Assembly (NCBI RefSeq): GCF_012912005.1
Contig: NZ_JABBEA010000002.1
Span: 124,001-188,000 of the forward strand
Direction of reading: 5' to 3'
DNA: 64,000 nucleotides
Origin: Paenibacillus sp. SZ31
Lineage (GTDB): Bacteria > Bacillota > Bacilli > Paenibacillales > Paenibacillaceae
The first letter of the stretch is position 1. The number at the start of each line of letters is the position of its first letter. The notes beneath the pieces are model-generated. The model was not told the DNA's origin. It did not search any database and worked only from the letters and a program-made list of their open reading frames with translations. Shown piece after piece: positions 39,524 to 48,436 of the stretch. Both the position numbers and the translations under genes were made by a program.

Positions 39524-40003
39524 TCAATTCCTTACAACAGGAATCCACATTTCACCATATACTAAGCCGTTTCTCTCTCCCATCTCAACCGTTGTGTTTG
39601 GACCACCAACATAGGCATAATCCTTTTCCACCGGTAGGGCTTGACCAAAGGCAATGCCAGTAAGCATATTACTGAGCGCATCAGCCGTTTCAGCTTCGCC
39701 CTTCACAACCAGGTATTCTCCCTTAGGAAATTGGATCACTCTCGTTGCTTCTGGCAGAGTTTCTTCTGTCATGACGCCAGCATAATGCATCATCTTGTTA
39801 TTCACTGCTTCGTTTACGGCAAAAATGTAGTCGTTTGTTGCAAGAGACTTTAATTTGTCCAGGCTTCCATCCTCTTTCACTGTGGACCAAAAATCCGCCT
39901 TCTCCTTGCTGATGCCAGCATAGTCTGTATAGTCGCTCTTAAGATCCGTTCCAATACCTAACACGATAAAGCTCTCTTTTTCTTCAAAATGATAATTACT
40001 CAT
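39524..40003 (-). CDS. GyrI-like effector-binding-domain protein
   Basis: A 159-residue stand-alone effector-binding domain (GyrI/AraC_E_bind-like), with PEATRVIQFPKGEYLVVKGE in the middle and VYGEMWIPV at the end. It has no DNA-binding domain, and such proteins bind small hydrophobic molecules. It is divergent from a YafY-type regulator across 105 bp. By analogy with similar pairs, the regulator probably controls this gene. Confidence 0.75.
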   Translation of the reverse strand: MSNYHFEEKESFIVLGIGTDLKSDYTDYAGISKEKADFWSTVKEDGSLDKLKSLATNDYIFAVNEAVNNKMMHYAGVMTEETLPEATRVIQFPKGEYLVVKGEAETADALSNMLTGIAFGQALPVEKDYAYVGGPNTTVEMGERNGLVYGEMWIPVVRN

Positions 40004-40108
40004 GGTTTACACCGTCCTCTTTAATTTATCAATTGATTTGTCTTTTCACTTGATGGGTTTATAATAACCTTAAATCATGTCAAAAGTTGATACTGTTTAG
40101 GGGGCCCC

Positions 40109-41071
40109 ATGAAAAAAGTTGAACGCATTAATATCATCACGCGATATATCAATAACCGTGCCCACTTTACCATTTCTGAAATCATGCGAGAATTTAGCAT
40201 TTCTCGTTCAACGGCTATTCGAGATATCAGAGAAATTGAAGCCATGGGAATGCCACTTGTCGCTGAAGTAGGAAGGGATGGCGGTTATTTTGTCATGAAC
40301 AACTCCCTCCTGCCCACGGTCCGCTTTACCGATAATGAAATCAAAGCGTTATTTATTGCCTTTATGGCAACAAGAAATCAACAACTTCCTTATCTGAAGA
40401 GTCGTCAATCTTTAGCTGAAAAATTATTGGGTCTCATCTCCGAGAATCAACAAGATGATCTGGTGCATTTGAATCAAATATTGCTTTTTGAAGGGACCAA
40501 TCCCCATAATCCAGACTTGCTTGACCTGTCAGACCTGCCCCACCCTACTTTGGAAAAACTCATCCAAATTCTTCTTACAGAGAGTTATTTGTTAGTTACA
40601 GTCCAAGAAGAGAAGGAAACAAAGTCGTATCCCATTGTTCTCTTGCACCTTCATCATCAAAAAGGCCATTGGATCATTGAAGGTTTTGACTTAGAGGAGG
40701 AAAAGAGACGAATCGTATCTGTCGACAACCTCATTCATGTAGAAGTATACCCGACGAAAAAAAGGTTAAGCCCTAAGAAGATTATAGAGCAACTAAGTAC
40801 ACAGGAAGAAGTTATCAATCTTGTTCTGGAACTTGGTCCAAAGGCGATTGCCCAATTCAAAAAATACCATCCTATAAAGCTTTCAATTGCCTATACGAAT
40901 CCGTACCAAACTACAGCCCTCCTAAAGGCATATATGAATGTTCATAACTTAGAAGAATTAACCGAAATGACCAATTGGTTGCTGTTTCTAGGTGAAGATA
41001 TCAAGGTCAAGGAGATCCCGGAAGAAGTCCTGAATGCTGTAAAAGAGAGATTAAACTTATTCTGCCCTTAA
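40109..41071 (+). CDS. YafY-type DeoR-like transcriptional regulator
   Basis: A 320-residue regulator with an HTH_11 domain (about 1-60; HFTISEIMREFSISRSTAIR then DIREIEAMGMPLVAE, GRDGGYFV) and a WYL-like middle region (about 140-225). The C-terminal ~90 residues resemble the WCX extension. Start ATG with AGGGGG. Divergent from the GyrI-like gene. The WYL core is divergent, so ligand sensing is inferred only from architecture. Confidence 0.82.
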   Translation: MKKVERINIITRYINNRAHFTISEIMREFSISRSTAIRDIREIEAMGMPLVAEVGRDGGYFVMNNSLLPTVRFTDNEIKALFIAFMATRNQQLPYLKSRQSLAEKLLGLISENQQDDLVHLNQILLFEGTNPHNPDLLDLSDLPHPTLEKLIQILLTESYLLVTVQEEKETKSYPIVLLHLHHQKGHWIIEGFDLEEEKRRIVSVDNLIHVEVYPTKKRLSPKKIIEQLSTQEEVINLVLELGPKAIAQFKKYHPIKLSIAYTNPYQTTALLKAYMNVHNLEELTEMTNWLLFLGEDIKVKEIPEEVLNAVKERLNLFCP

Positions 41072-41074
41072 ACC

Positions 41075-41125
41075 AAAAAAAGCCGCTATGTTAGCGACTT
41101 GTAATGGGGCCATATTCATGTCTCA
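41075..41125 (-). terminator. Repeat-family terminator, copy 3
   Basis: AGTCGCTA-ACA-TAGCGGCT then TTTTTTT on the minus strand, 57 nt after the stop of the Bcr-type MFS gene and 4 nt after the convergent YafY gene's stop. Confidence 0.85.
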
Positions 41126-41155
41126 CGCCAATGCTTGGCGAGCTGTTCCTTCTAT

Positions 41156-42385
41156 TTAAAAGTCAGCATTAGATTGGGCATGATTAGGTGTATGCTGCGT
41201 GACGTTTTTAACGAGTATGAAATAAGTAACAATCGCAATGATACTGGTCATTAATAAAGTGAGTCCTAATGGGACGGCGGTGTCCTCACCTGCGATACCG
41301 ACCAGAGGAGCAACCAGTGCACCCAGAAGAAAAGGAACGACTCCGAGCAGTGCTGCTGCACTTCCGGCCATCTTAGCTTGACTCTCCATGGCAAGTGGGA
41401 ATGCCGCTGTAGACGTAATCCCGATCGAGCAGACGAAGAAGAACAATGGAATGACCAAAGCGAAAAGTGGACCATGAACCAAAGTTACCACCAAAGCAGC
41501 AACACTTGCTATTATAGCAAGCCATAGACCAGATAATAGCAGGGTCTGCTCAGGGATACGTTTGGCCAATCGCCCCACGATTTGAGATCCGATGATCAAA
41601 CTGATTCCGTTCGAAGCAAACAATATAGCAAATACAGTGGGTGTAACGCCATATATATTTTGGTAAATAAAAGGTGTTCCGGCTACATAAGCAAAGACCC
41701 CTGCCGTCATAATTCCCTGTGCCAGCATGTAGCCTACAAACTTACGGTCACGCAGAAGCATTCTGTAATTCCCCAATTGTTGTTTGAAGTCTGGAACCAT
41801 ACGTTTTTCTACGGGGTGTGTTTCTTTTAAGCTCCACTTTGTCATGATTAATAAGAAAATCCCCAGGAATGAAAGGCAGATAAACACGCCAATCCATGTC
41901 GTGAATGAAAGAACCCCACTTCCCGCGATGGGTGCTGCCAGAGGCCCCAAATTCCCTACAAGCAAAAGCAAAGAGAAAAATTTAGTGAGTTCATGTCCAC
42001 TGTACAGATCTCTAGCTATCGCACGGGAAATGACAATTCCAGCTGAAGCCGCAAATCCTTGCGTGAAACGAAACAAAATCAATAGTCCGATATTCGGAGC
42101 AAAAGCACATGCCAAGGAACAAATAATATAGGCTGCCATGCAGATTAACAAGGGTCTACGTCTACCGTACGCGTCACTCAAAGGACCCATTACGAGTTGT
42201 CCTACACCGAGTCCTAATAAACAGGCAGTAAGACTAAATTGTACAAGTGATGCCGTTGTATTCATATTTTGTGCAATCTCCGGAAAAGCCGGTAAATACA
42301 TATCAATCGTAAATGGACCTAATGTAGAAAATAAACCAAGGAGTATTGCCAGTCCAAAAACACTCCAATTTGTACTCTTCGTCAT
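41156..42385 (-). CDS. Bcr/CflA-family multidrug MFS transporter
   Basis: A 409-residue 12-helix transporter. It has GPFTIDMYLPAFPEIAQNM in helix 1 (typical of Bcr/CflA), motif A GPLSDAYGRRRPLL after helix 2, RFTQGFAASAGIVISRAIARD in helix 4 and loop, and GPLAAPIAG near helix 5. Members export bicyclomycin, chloramphenicol and similar drugs; the substrate here is unknown. The upstream region has a MerR-type promoter although no merR gene is adjacent. Confidence 0.88.
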   Translation of the reverse strand: MTKSTNWSVFGLAILLGLFSTLGPFTIDMYLPAFPEIAQNMNTTASLVQFSLTACLLGLGVGQLVMGPLSDAYGRRRPLLICMAAYIICSLACAFAPNIGLLILFRFTQGFAASAGIVISRAIARDLYSGHELTKFFSLLLLVGNLGPLAAPIAGSGVLSFTTWIGVFICLSFLGIFLLIMTKWSLKETHPVEKRMVPDFKQQLGNYRMLLRDRKFVGYMLAQGIMTAGVFAYVAGTPFIYQNIYGVTPTVFAILFASNGISLIIGSQIVGRLAKRIPEQTLLLSGLWLAIIASVAALVVTLVHGPLFALVIPLFFFVCSIGITSTAAFPLAMESQAKMAGSAAALLGVVPFLLGALVAPLVGIAGEDTAVPLGLTLLMTSIIAIVTYFILVKNVTQHTPNHAQSNADF

Positions 42386-42431
42386 GTTAAATAAATCTCC
42401 AATTCTTTATATAATTTTCAAGGCTATTCGA

Positions 42432-42462
42432 AGTATAAGACATAGAGTTGACTGTAGGTCAA
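42432..42462 (-). promoter_or_regulatory. MerR-type promoter of the Bcr/CflA pump
   Basis: Minus strand: -35 TTGACC (42457-42462) and -10 TATACT (42432-42437), separated by 19 bp. The spacer holds a partial dyad around AGTCAACT. This is the geometry of MerR-controlled promoters. Confidence 0.6.
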
Positions 42463-42481
42463 GTCTTGAGACTATTAAAAT

Positions 42482-42530
42482 AAAAAAAGCCGCTAAAATA
42501 GCGACTTTCATTGGTACTATAGTTCGAGGC
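42482..42530 (-). terminator. Repeat-family terminator, copy 4
   Basis: AGTCGCTA-TTT-TAGCGGCT then TTTTTTT on the minus strand, 49 nt after the nitroreductase stop. It separates that operon from the MerR-type promoter of the next pump gene, 20 bp further on. Confidence 0.88.
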
Positions 42531-42554
42531 ATTTTTTTCGTAGTAGTAATCCCG

Positions 42555-43187
42555 TTATTTCCACTCTGTAATTTGGCTGATCGGAAGACGAACAGGCGGG
42601 CGCGCATCTGAAGCTGCCTTGCCGATTGAAATGAGCAGTATTGGAACATATCGCTCTGGATCTAATCCCAATACTGCTGCAATCTTCTCTTTGTTAAAGC
42701 CTGACATTGGATTTGTCGCATAACCATGAGCATGTGCCGTAAGCATAAACTGCATAGAGACAAGTCCGCCATCCAGTAACACAGACTCTCTTTTCTTATC
42801 CATCGAAAATTGATTATACATGGGTACAACCATAGCAAGCATCTTATCTTTAATTTCCTGCGTTATATAGCCAAGATCAGCGGTTTCCTTGTAAATTTCT
42901 TCTGCACTGTCAACAAAATTCAGATCACCAAAGACGGCGATAACTGCTGACGAAGTATTAATTTGTGAAAAGTTGAAAGGCGCAATTTCGAGCAGGTCTT
43001 CCTTACCTTTGTCACTGTCAATAACGACAAATCGCCAAGGCTGCAAATTGAATGCTGACGGAGCCAAAGCAGCATCTTCGAGCATTTCAGTGATTTCTTC
43101 CCGACTAATTTTATAATTCGGATCGTATTTCTTTATCGTACGACGGCCATGTAAAACCTCACTAAAATCTTTTGTTGTTGAATTCAT
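42555..43187 (-). CDS. Nitroreductase-family flavoprotein
   Basis: A 210-residue FMN-dependent nitroreductase-fold enzyme starting at the ATG at 43187 (MNSTTKDFSEVLHGRRT; AAGGA upstream). RRTIKKYDP and AALAPSAFNLQPWRFVVI are the FMN-binding signatures, and GYATNPMSGFNKEKIAAVLG is the conserved C-terminal segment. It reduces nitroaromatics or quinones with NAD(P)H. The upstream TetR gene stops 41 nt before this start; the two form an operon. Regulated, by inference, by that TetR. Confidence 0.88.
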   Translation of the reverse strand: MNSTTKDFSEVLHGRRTIKKYDPNYKISREEITEMLEDAALAPSAFNLQPWRFVVIDSDKGKEDLLEIAPFNFSQINTSSAVIAVFGDLNFVDSAEEIYKETADLGYITQEIKDKMLAMVVPMYNQFSMDKKRESVLLDGGLVSMQFMLTAHAHGYATNPMSGFNKEKIAAVLGLDPERYVPILLISIGKAASDARPPVRLPISQITEWK

Positions 43188-43228
43188 TCTCGTATTCCTT
43201 CTTCCTATAGTCTGTTGAACGATGCAAT

Positions 43229-43822
43229 TCATTGCTTATTAACAGCAAGTAGCTGATCAATGATCCCGTTCAAAGCATTTTTTCTCTCCAGATAATCTTG
43301 TTCATTCCAGGTAAACACACCACGATCAAGCCAAAATGCAGCACCTACCAAAAGAAACTCCGCTTTAAGCTCAGGTTGTTGAGCAAGAAATTCTCCCTCT
43401 TCTGCCCCCTGCTGAACGATTTTTTTGATGTAAGGAATCAATGCATTAATTTCGATCACAATCCATTTTTGATGCAAGGTACTGTTACTTTCCTTATGAA
43501 GATATTCAAATACATCTTCATCCTGTTCGTTAGGGGTTGCATCCATAAAAATACGAATGAGTTTTTCTCTCGCGTTGTGATCGCGATTTTCAACTAAATG
43601 ATGTATGGCTTCCAAACGAGATGATAATGTTCGTTCACAAGCAGCATGAAGTACATCTTCTTTAGATTGAAAATAATTGTAGAAAGTCCCTTGTGAAACA
43701 CCAACTTTTCTTACGATTTCACTGACGGATGTATTTTCGTAGCCCTTCGAGTTGAATAATTCCATAGCCACAGTCAGTATTTCATTTTTTCGTTCCTGGG
43801 GATTCTTGCTTACTCGTGTCAT
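43229..43822 (-). CDS. TetR-family transcriptional regulator
   Basis: A 197-residue TetR regulator with HTH at about 10-58 (YENTSVSEIVRKVGVSQGTF then YNYFQSKEDVLHAACERTLS) and a helical ligand domain. Start ATG with AGGAG. It heads a short operon with the nitroreductase and is divergent from the MFS gene at 43949. Two nearly identical 17-bp operators between them strongly suggest coordinate control of both directions. Confidence 0.9.
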   Translation of the reverse strand: MTRVSKNPQERKNEILTVAMELFNSKGYENTSVSEIVRKVGVSQGTFYNYFQSKEDVLHAACERTLSSRLEAIHHLVENRDHNAREKLIRIFMDATPNEQDEDVFEYLHKESNSTLHQKWIVIEINALIPYIKKIVQQGAEEGEFLAQQPELKAEFLLVGAAFWLDRGVFTWNEQDYLERKNALNGIIDQLLAVNKQ

Positions 43823-43870
43823 TGTCAGATCTCCTTTGTCACTCCTTTATAATAGTTTAAATGTACAACT

Positions 43871-43887
43871 TGACTAACTGTCAGTCA
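43871..43887. promoter_or_regulatory. TetR operator O1
   Basis: TGACTAACTGTCAGTCA, a 17-bp inverted repeat with one mismatched pair, nearer the TetR gene. It matches O2 at 15 of 17 positions. Confidence 0.75.
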
Positions 43888-43911
43888 ATGTTATAAGCTC
43901 AATATACAATA

Positions 43912-43928
43912 TGACTGACAGTCAGTCA
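43912..43928. promoter_or_regulatory. TetR operator O2
   Basis: TGACTGACAGTCAGTCA, a perfect 17-bp palindrome. Its centre is 41 bp from O1, about four helical turns, so both dimers would face the same side. It sits 20 bp before the MFS start codon. Confidence 0.82.
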
Positions 43929-43948
43929 ATATAATTTGGAGGTGTTTT

Positions 43949-45130
43949 ATGAACAAACGACGATTGCTCTTTATCTTGGGGATTTCTGCCGCTATTGTAT
44001 CTCTTGCTCAAAGCCTGTACATTCCTTTGCTACCTGATCTGCAACAAGATCTAAATACGTCATTACATTTAGTTAATCTAACGGTTACTTTATTCACTGT
44101 GGCCATGGCAACCATGCAGATCATACTTGGCCCCATTGTTGATCGTAATGGACGTAAGAAAATCCTAGTCCCGGGTATAATTATTTACGTAATTGCTACT
44201 ATAGGATGCATGTTTTCAGGTTCAATAGAAATGTTACTCATTTTTCGAGTCATTCAAGGAATAGGCGCATCATCTGTTCCATTAGTAGCTGCTACAATGA
44301 TCGGAGATGTTTTTGAGGGTAAAGAGCGTGCCGAAAGCATGGCTACATATCAGATGATTCTTGGAATTTCACCAGCTATTGGTCCGCTCATCGGTGGTAT
44401 TATCGGTAGTCAATTCGGTTACACGGGTACGTTTGGTTTTGCAGCAGTCAGTGCTCTTCTAATCCTGATAGCAGCCATATTTATGTTACCTGAGACAAAA
44501 CCAGTCAACATAAAACCAGCGGGAACAAGACTAGGTTTAAAAGCATTTGGGAAAATTCTGGGGAACAAAACCGGCGTTGTAGTTCTTTTGAGCGGTTTCA
44601 TCATGTATGATGTCTTTTACACATTCATTGTATTTCTACCTACAATATTACAAACGAAGTATGCTTTAGGCGCTGCAAGCATTGGATTTTTCTCCCTTGC
44701 CCTCATGATATTCAATCTTGTTGGAAGTAAAATGAGTGGAAGTTTACAAACCCGTATAGGCTCAGTACGAACACTCTTCTGGGCCGGTATAATGACCATT
44801 TTGAGTCTTGTGATTTTTATTTTTGCTGCAGATTACTCTCTAATTGGATTGCTTCTCTCTCTGATGCTTACTGGATTCGTGATGGGACTTGCCACACCAG
44901 TGATGCCAACCCTCTTGTCCTCGGAGTTTGTTGAAGAGCGTGCTACGGCAATGGGTGTCTATAACTTTGTTCGTTATCTTGGTATGGCTACTGCTCCACT
45001 AATTGGAAGTTTTTTGTATCCTTTAGGCAATATCCAACTTTTAATCGGGATAACAGCTCTTCTGGTTGTAATGGTCGTATTCGCAACAAATCGTTTACTA
45101 CCAATTAAAAAGTCAGAGGTGACAAACTAG
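43949..45130 (+). CDS. MFS transporter (DHA1 drug efflux)
   Basis: A 393-residue 12-helix drug:H+ antiporter. Motif A is GPIVDRNGRKKILVPG, helix 4 has RVIQGIGASSVPLVAATMIG, and motif C is GISPAIGPLIGGIIG. The start follows GGAGG with a suitable spacer. It is divergent from the TetR-nitroreductase operon and probably shares its inducer. Together they form a detoxify-and-export module. Confidence 0.88.
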   Translation: MNKRRLLFILGISAAIVSLAQSLYIPLLPDLQQDLNTSLHLVNLTVTLFTVAMATMQIILGPIVDRNGRKKILVPGIIIYVIATIGCMFSGSIEMLLIFRVIQGIGASSVPLVAATMIGDVFEGKERAESMATYQMILGISPAIGPLIGGIIGSQFGYTGTFGFAAVSALLILIAAIFMLPETKPVNIKPAGTRLGLKAFGKILGNKTGVVVLLSGFIMYDVFYTFIVFLPTILQTKYALGAASIGFFSLALMIFNLVGSKMSGSLQTRIGSVRTLFWAGIMTILSLVIFIFAADYSLIGLLLSLMLTGFVMGLATPVMPTLLSSEFVEERATAMGVYNFVRYLGMATAPLIGSFLYPLGNIQLLIGITALLVVMVVFATNRLLPIKKSEVTN

Positions 45131-45209
45131 ACTCATTGATCATGGATCACAGAAATCATCTACTTCGTATAACTTGGTTATCAGTTCACAGAAGATTAAT
45201 CAACGTTAA

Positions 45210-45247
45210 AAAATAGACGGCCCTGGATTAACAGGATCGTCTATTTT
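45210..45247. terminator. Bidirectional terminator
   Basis: AAAATAGACG and CGTCTATTTT flank an inner CTG/CAG pairing. It serves the MFS gene (+) and the glycosyltransferase gene (-). Confidence 0.82.
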
Positions 45248-45275
45248 CAATGCCTAAATGAAGCTGGCTGCTATA

Positions 45276-46496
45276 TCAAAATTCATAAAGTTCTACTCCT
45301 GAACCCATACGATTCATGATCAATTCAGCAGCTCGCTTGTAACCGCCAGCCTGGCGTAAAGATTCACCGATGAGGTAAGCCTGCCGTTTATATTGCGAAT
45401 TGTGTAGTACTTCTATTAGTGCCTCCCTCAAATGAGTTTCACTGAGGTTATGTTTATTTAAAGTAATCCCCGCGCCCAACTCCTGTACCCGATTGGCGAC
45501 AAGAGGCTGATCCGATGTTAACGGAATCATTACCATCGGGACATTGTAATATAACGCCTCACTCGTGCTGTTCATTCCAGCATGTGTAATAAAAACATCG
45601 GTATGCTGCAGCATGTCCAACTGGGCAATGTATGGCTTGACGATAAAGTTAGATGGAATTTGATCCGCCAGTGGCTCCATGTCCGTGTACTTTCCTGAAG
45701 ATAAAACAACATTCACGGGTAGATCCCCTAATGCTTCAAAGCAAAGCTGATAGAAATCCAAGTTTTTATTTAAGATCGTACCCATCGCAATGTACACGGT
45801 TTGTGGGTACTGTTCACGAAGCAGCTCGAACGAGAAGGCAGGAGCATCTTGACGTGTTATGATCGAAGGACCCGTGAAAATAAAACGATCATCCAGCTTT
45901 TCTGCCTGCGGCTGAAAATAACGGCTGGTGTACACGAGCTTTAACTGACCTGCATGGGCCGGAATCTCTTCCATGGCTGGAATACTCACTTGAAACTCTT
46001 CGGCTAACTCCGTTGTGATCTTCATCGTAGCCTCATAAAGCTCCTTTGTCTCCGTCTCATTGAGACCTGAGTTAGATCCCAGAGGCTCCACAAAAGCAAA
46101 GGACGCAATCGAGCACACCGCAGGAATTCCCAGTTTTTTTGCAAGAATAGTCCCTCCCCATCCCATCAGGGAATCAAAGATCATATAATCGAACTTTTGA
46201 TCCTCTACCACCTGCAGCACATTGGGGATGATCCTCCGGATAATACTTACCATCATATAGGTGAACTGATAAGAATGCTTATACTCCTGGGGTTTCAACA
46301 CCGGATCATGAGAGAAGGCATCTTGTGGAAACGGATAGGTAAGTATCTGGGCACCGGTTTGTTCAATTCGGGAACGGTACTCCTCCGTGCACACATAGAT
46401 GACTTCCTCACCATTGTCTATCAATTGAGTAACTAATCCTAACGATGGATTCACATGTCCTTCAGCCGGAGTAATGACTACTAATACACGTGCCAT
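45276..46496 (-). CDS. Macrolide-type glycosyltransferase (MGT/UGT, GT1)
   Basis: A 406-residue GT-B fold enzyme starting at the ATG at 46496 (MARVLVVITPAEGHVNPS; GGGAGGTGG upstream). The His in EGHVNPS is the family's catalytic base. The nucleotide-sugar site reads FITHAGMNSTSEALYYNVPM then MIPLTSDQPLVANRV. Relatives (OleD, Mgt, YjiC) inactivate macrolides or glucosylate flavonoids using UDP-sugars. It is 70 bp downstream of an MFS gene on the same strand with no terminator between, suggesting modification plus export of one class of compound. Confidence 0.87.
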   Translation of the reverse strand: MARVLVVITPAEGHVNPSLGLVTQLIDNGEEVIYVCTEEYRSRIEQTGAQILTYPFPQDAFSHDPVLKPQEYKHSYQFTYMMVSIIRRIIPNVLQVVEDQKFDYMIFDSLMGWGGTILAKKLGIPAVCSIASFAFVEPLGSNSGLNETETKELYEATMKITTELAEEFQVSIPAMEEIPAHAGQLKLVYTSRYFQPQAEKLDDRFIFTGPSIITRQDAPAFSFELLREQYPQTVYIAMGTILNKNLDFYQLCFEALGDLPVNVVLSSGKYTDMEPLADQIPSNFIVKPYIAQLDMLQHTDVFITHAGMNSTSEALYYNVPMVMIPLTSDQPLVANRVQELGAGITLNKHNLSETHLREALIEVLHNSQYKRQAYLIGESLRQAGGYKRAAELIMNRMGSGVELYEF

Positions 46497-46566
46497 CTTA
46501 TCCACCTCCCAATGCAATTAGTCCCCCCGTTCTTCATGATGTATTTAACGACGCGGTCGTCATCCG

Positions 46567-48000
46567 TTACATGGAGATGTTATCCTTCACTTGGCTGATT
46601 GGATGATGTTCTTGATGAACGAGTTGGGTAATTCGTAGTGATGCTAAGAAACTTAACAAGACCCATAGTAATTGCAGTGTTAACACGATCAAGACACCTG
46701 TCGATATGCCCCACTGTAACGTTTCGGACAAGGCAATCAGAGCGCCACCAACGCCAATGCTTACTCCCATATAGAAGGAATCCACAAATTGCAGATTCGC
46801 GGACATTTCTCCCTCTTTCCTGGGCAAGGCATGTTGTAAAGCAATGGCTGCCGTTGTAGGGTTGGCCAATCCAACACCAAACCCTGTAATCATTTGTGAG
46901 AGAAGGATGAGTATAATCCCGCCGTCCGTCAAAATAAGAGCCAGGATCACAAGTACAGTTCCAACGATCATAATCCCAATGCCCGTCATGACCCTGCCCT
47001 TTCGGGCATGACCTTGATCTCGTGCATCAAGCTTGGCTTGCAACCACGCTGCGGCGGACCAGCTCAGAGAACCTGCTGCTACAATGAGGCCAGCAAGGTC
47101 AGCTGATAACCCCTTCACTTCGGTTAGCGCCAAGATCACAAAACTCTCCGTTGTAAAATAACAAGCAACATATAGCCCTCTCGAAACCAGAGTAGCAGGC
47201 AATCCTTTTTTTACCGAAAAAGTGCCCACAGGCATCAATTTACGCATTGGTGTGATCATGATGACTAATCCAGCCAAAGTGAGTACTATACCTTTCCAAT
47301 CGGTTATCATACCAAGTCCTGTGAGTAACAATCCAGTTCCAACGGCAAGCAGAATCGCATACATAATCTTTGAGTCGGTTGCTCGCGCTGGACCTGACAG
47401 ATCTTGCTGAAGCTGCAAATTACGGAAAGAACGGAATGTGAGACTCAACGCTATTCCAATCAAGGGTAAAACGATCCAGAAAACATATCGCCACGAGATG
47501 TAGGAAGCTATAAGGCCTGCTGCATAAGGTCCGATTAAGGTAGGCAGGACAAATGCCATAGAGAATGCGGCCAGGATTTGAGTACGAAGTGTATCTGGAT
47601 AATGTAACGTCACACAGGTATAAACACATGTGATCAGGGCCCCCGCTCCAAAACCTTGAAGGGCTCTTCCGGCAATAAGCATGTGCATATCGAAAGAAAT
47701 AGCGGAGACCACAGTTCCTAACACAAAAACACTAAAAGATATCAGCATAGATGTAAAAACGCCGCGCTTGTCAACCTGCTGACCCATAACCAAAGTTCCA
47801 ATAAGCTGAGATAACAAAAATGCACTGAAGATCCAACCGTATAAATGAATGCCCTCTAAACTTTGTGCCATTTTCGCGGCAATCGTTGTGATAGCCAGTC
47901 CTTCGAAAGCTACGGTTGCCAGAACCAGCATAATCCCAATTGTAGTTGCCCTGTATTGAGCATCAAAAATCCCAATTTGATTATTGTTAGTCTCCCACAC
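46567..48000 (-). CDS. MFS transporter (DHA2/EmrB-like), paralog 1
   Basis: A 477-residue MFS protein with 12-14 predicted helices. GYWIFS-type helix-2 text (LYGWIFSAFLLSQLIGTLVM), motif A GQQVDKRG and RALQGFGAGALITCVYT are shared with the MFS at 49146, of which it is clearly a paralog. The start is a GTG at 48000 lying against ACGGAGG with almost no spacer, so the exact start is uncertain. A promoter (TTTACA, 17 bp, TATATT) lies in the 127-bp gap after the HesB gene. The glycosyltransferase gene follows. Confidence 0.83.
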   Translation of the reverse strand: MWETNNNQIGIFDAQYRATTIGIMLVLATVAFEGLAITTIAAKMAQSLEGIHLYGWIFSAFLLSQLIGTLVMGQQVDKRGVFTSMLISFSVFVLGTVVSAISFDMHMLIAGRALQGFGAGALITCVYTCVTLHYPDTLRTQILAAFSMAFVLPTLIGPYAAGLIASYISWRYVFWIVLPLIGIALSLTFRSFRNLQLQQDLSGPARATDSKIMYAILLAVGTGLLLTGLGMITDWKGIVLTLAGLVIMITPMRKLMPVGTFSVKKGLPATLVSRGLYVACYFTTESFVILALTEVKGLSADLAGLIVAAGSLSWSAAAWLQAKLDARDQGHARKGRVMTGIGIMIVGTVLVILALILTDGGIILILLSQMITGFGVGLANPTTAAIALQHALPRKEGEMSANLQFVDSFYMGVSIGVGGALIALSETLQWGISTGVLIVLTLQLLWVLLSFLASLRITQLVHQEHHPISQVKDNISM

Positions 48001-48040
48001 CTCCGTAATTTGATGGTTATTATGGTAAATTAAACCTTTT

Positions 48041-48080
48041 AACTCCCTGAATATACATTAAGCTCTCTACTTTGTAAAGT
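48041..48080 (-). promoter_or_regulatory. Candidate promoter of the MFS-glycosyltransferase unit
   Basis: In the gap between the HesB and MFS genes the minus strand shows TTTACA, 17 bp, then TATATT. It would allow the MFS and glycosyltransferase genes to be expressed apart from the upstream operon. Confidence 0.45.
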
Positions 48081-48127
48081 TGAATGTTTAAAAAGTGGAA
48101 TCGTGCTCTGGAATATGATTCACATGT

Positions 48128-48415
48128 TCAATAGGAGATTTTGCTTGAAAATATGCCATGTTCATTACAGTCAATTTGGAGAAGTTCATCCTCCAGAATC
48201 CAGGCATCTGTTTTTTCAACAAAGAAATGAAATCCTCCAATGGATTGAACCAATGCGGGATCGACCGGTGTAGCACTCGCATTTATGCCAATTGTAAAAG
48301 CATCAGAGCCTCCTCCGACATATTTTGCATAAATCCTTACATATTGGCCCTCTTCCAAATCCCATTCATTCTTAAATGAATCGATCGCTTGATCAGATAC
48401 TACAAATGAAATCAT
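48128..48415 (-). CDS. HesB-like (YneR-type) protein
   Basis: A 95-residue protein of the HesB/YadR/YfhF group, an A-type carrier fold without the conserved cysteines. VRIYAKYVGGGSDAFTIGIN and FHFFVEKTDAWILEDE match the group's pattern. There is only one Cys (LQIDCNE), so it is unlikely to hold a cluster the way IscA does. It lies 21 bp after the ErpA/SufA-like gene in the same operon. Confidence 0.75.
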   Translation of the reverse strand: MISFVVSDQAIDSFKNEWDLEEGQYVRIYAKYVGGGSDAFTIGINASATPVDPALVQSIGGFHFFVEKTDAWILEDELLQIDCNEHGIFSSKISY

Positions 48416-48436
48416 TGCTCTGCACTCCTTCCTTCA

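Noticed and set aside
48088..48282. Minus-strand frame extending past the HesB-like stop
   Set aside because: I considered a frameshifted longer HesB protein, but the 95-residue frame already covers the whole domain and this frame has no SD.
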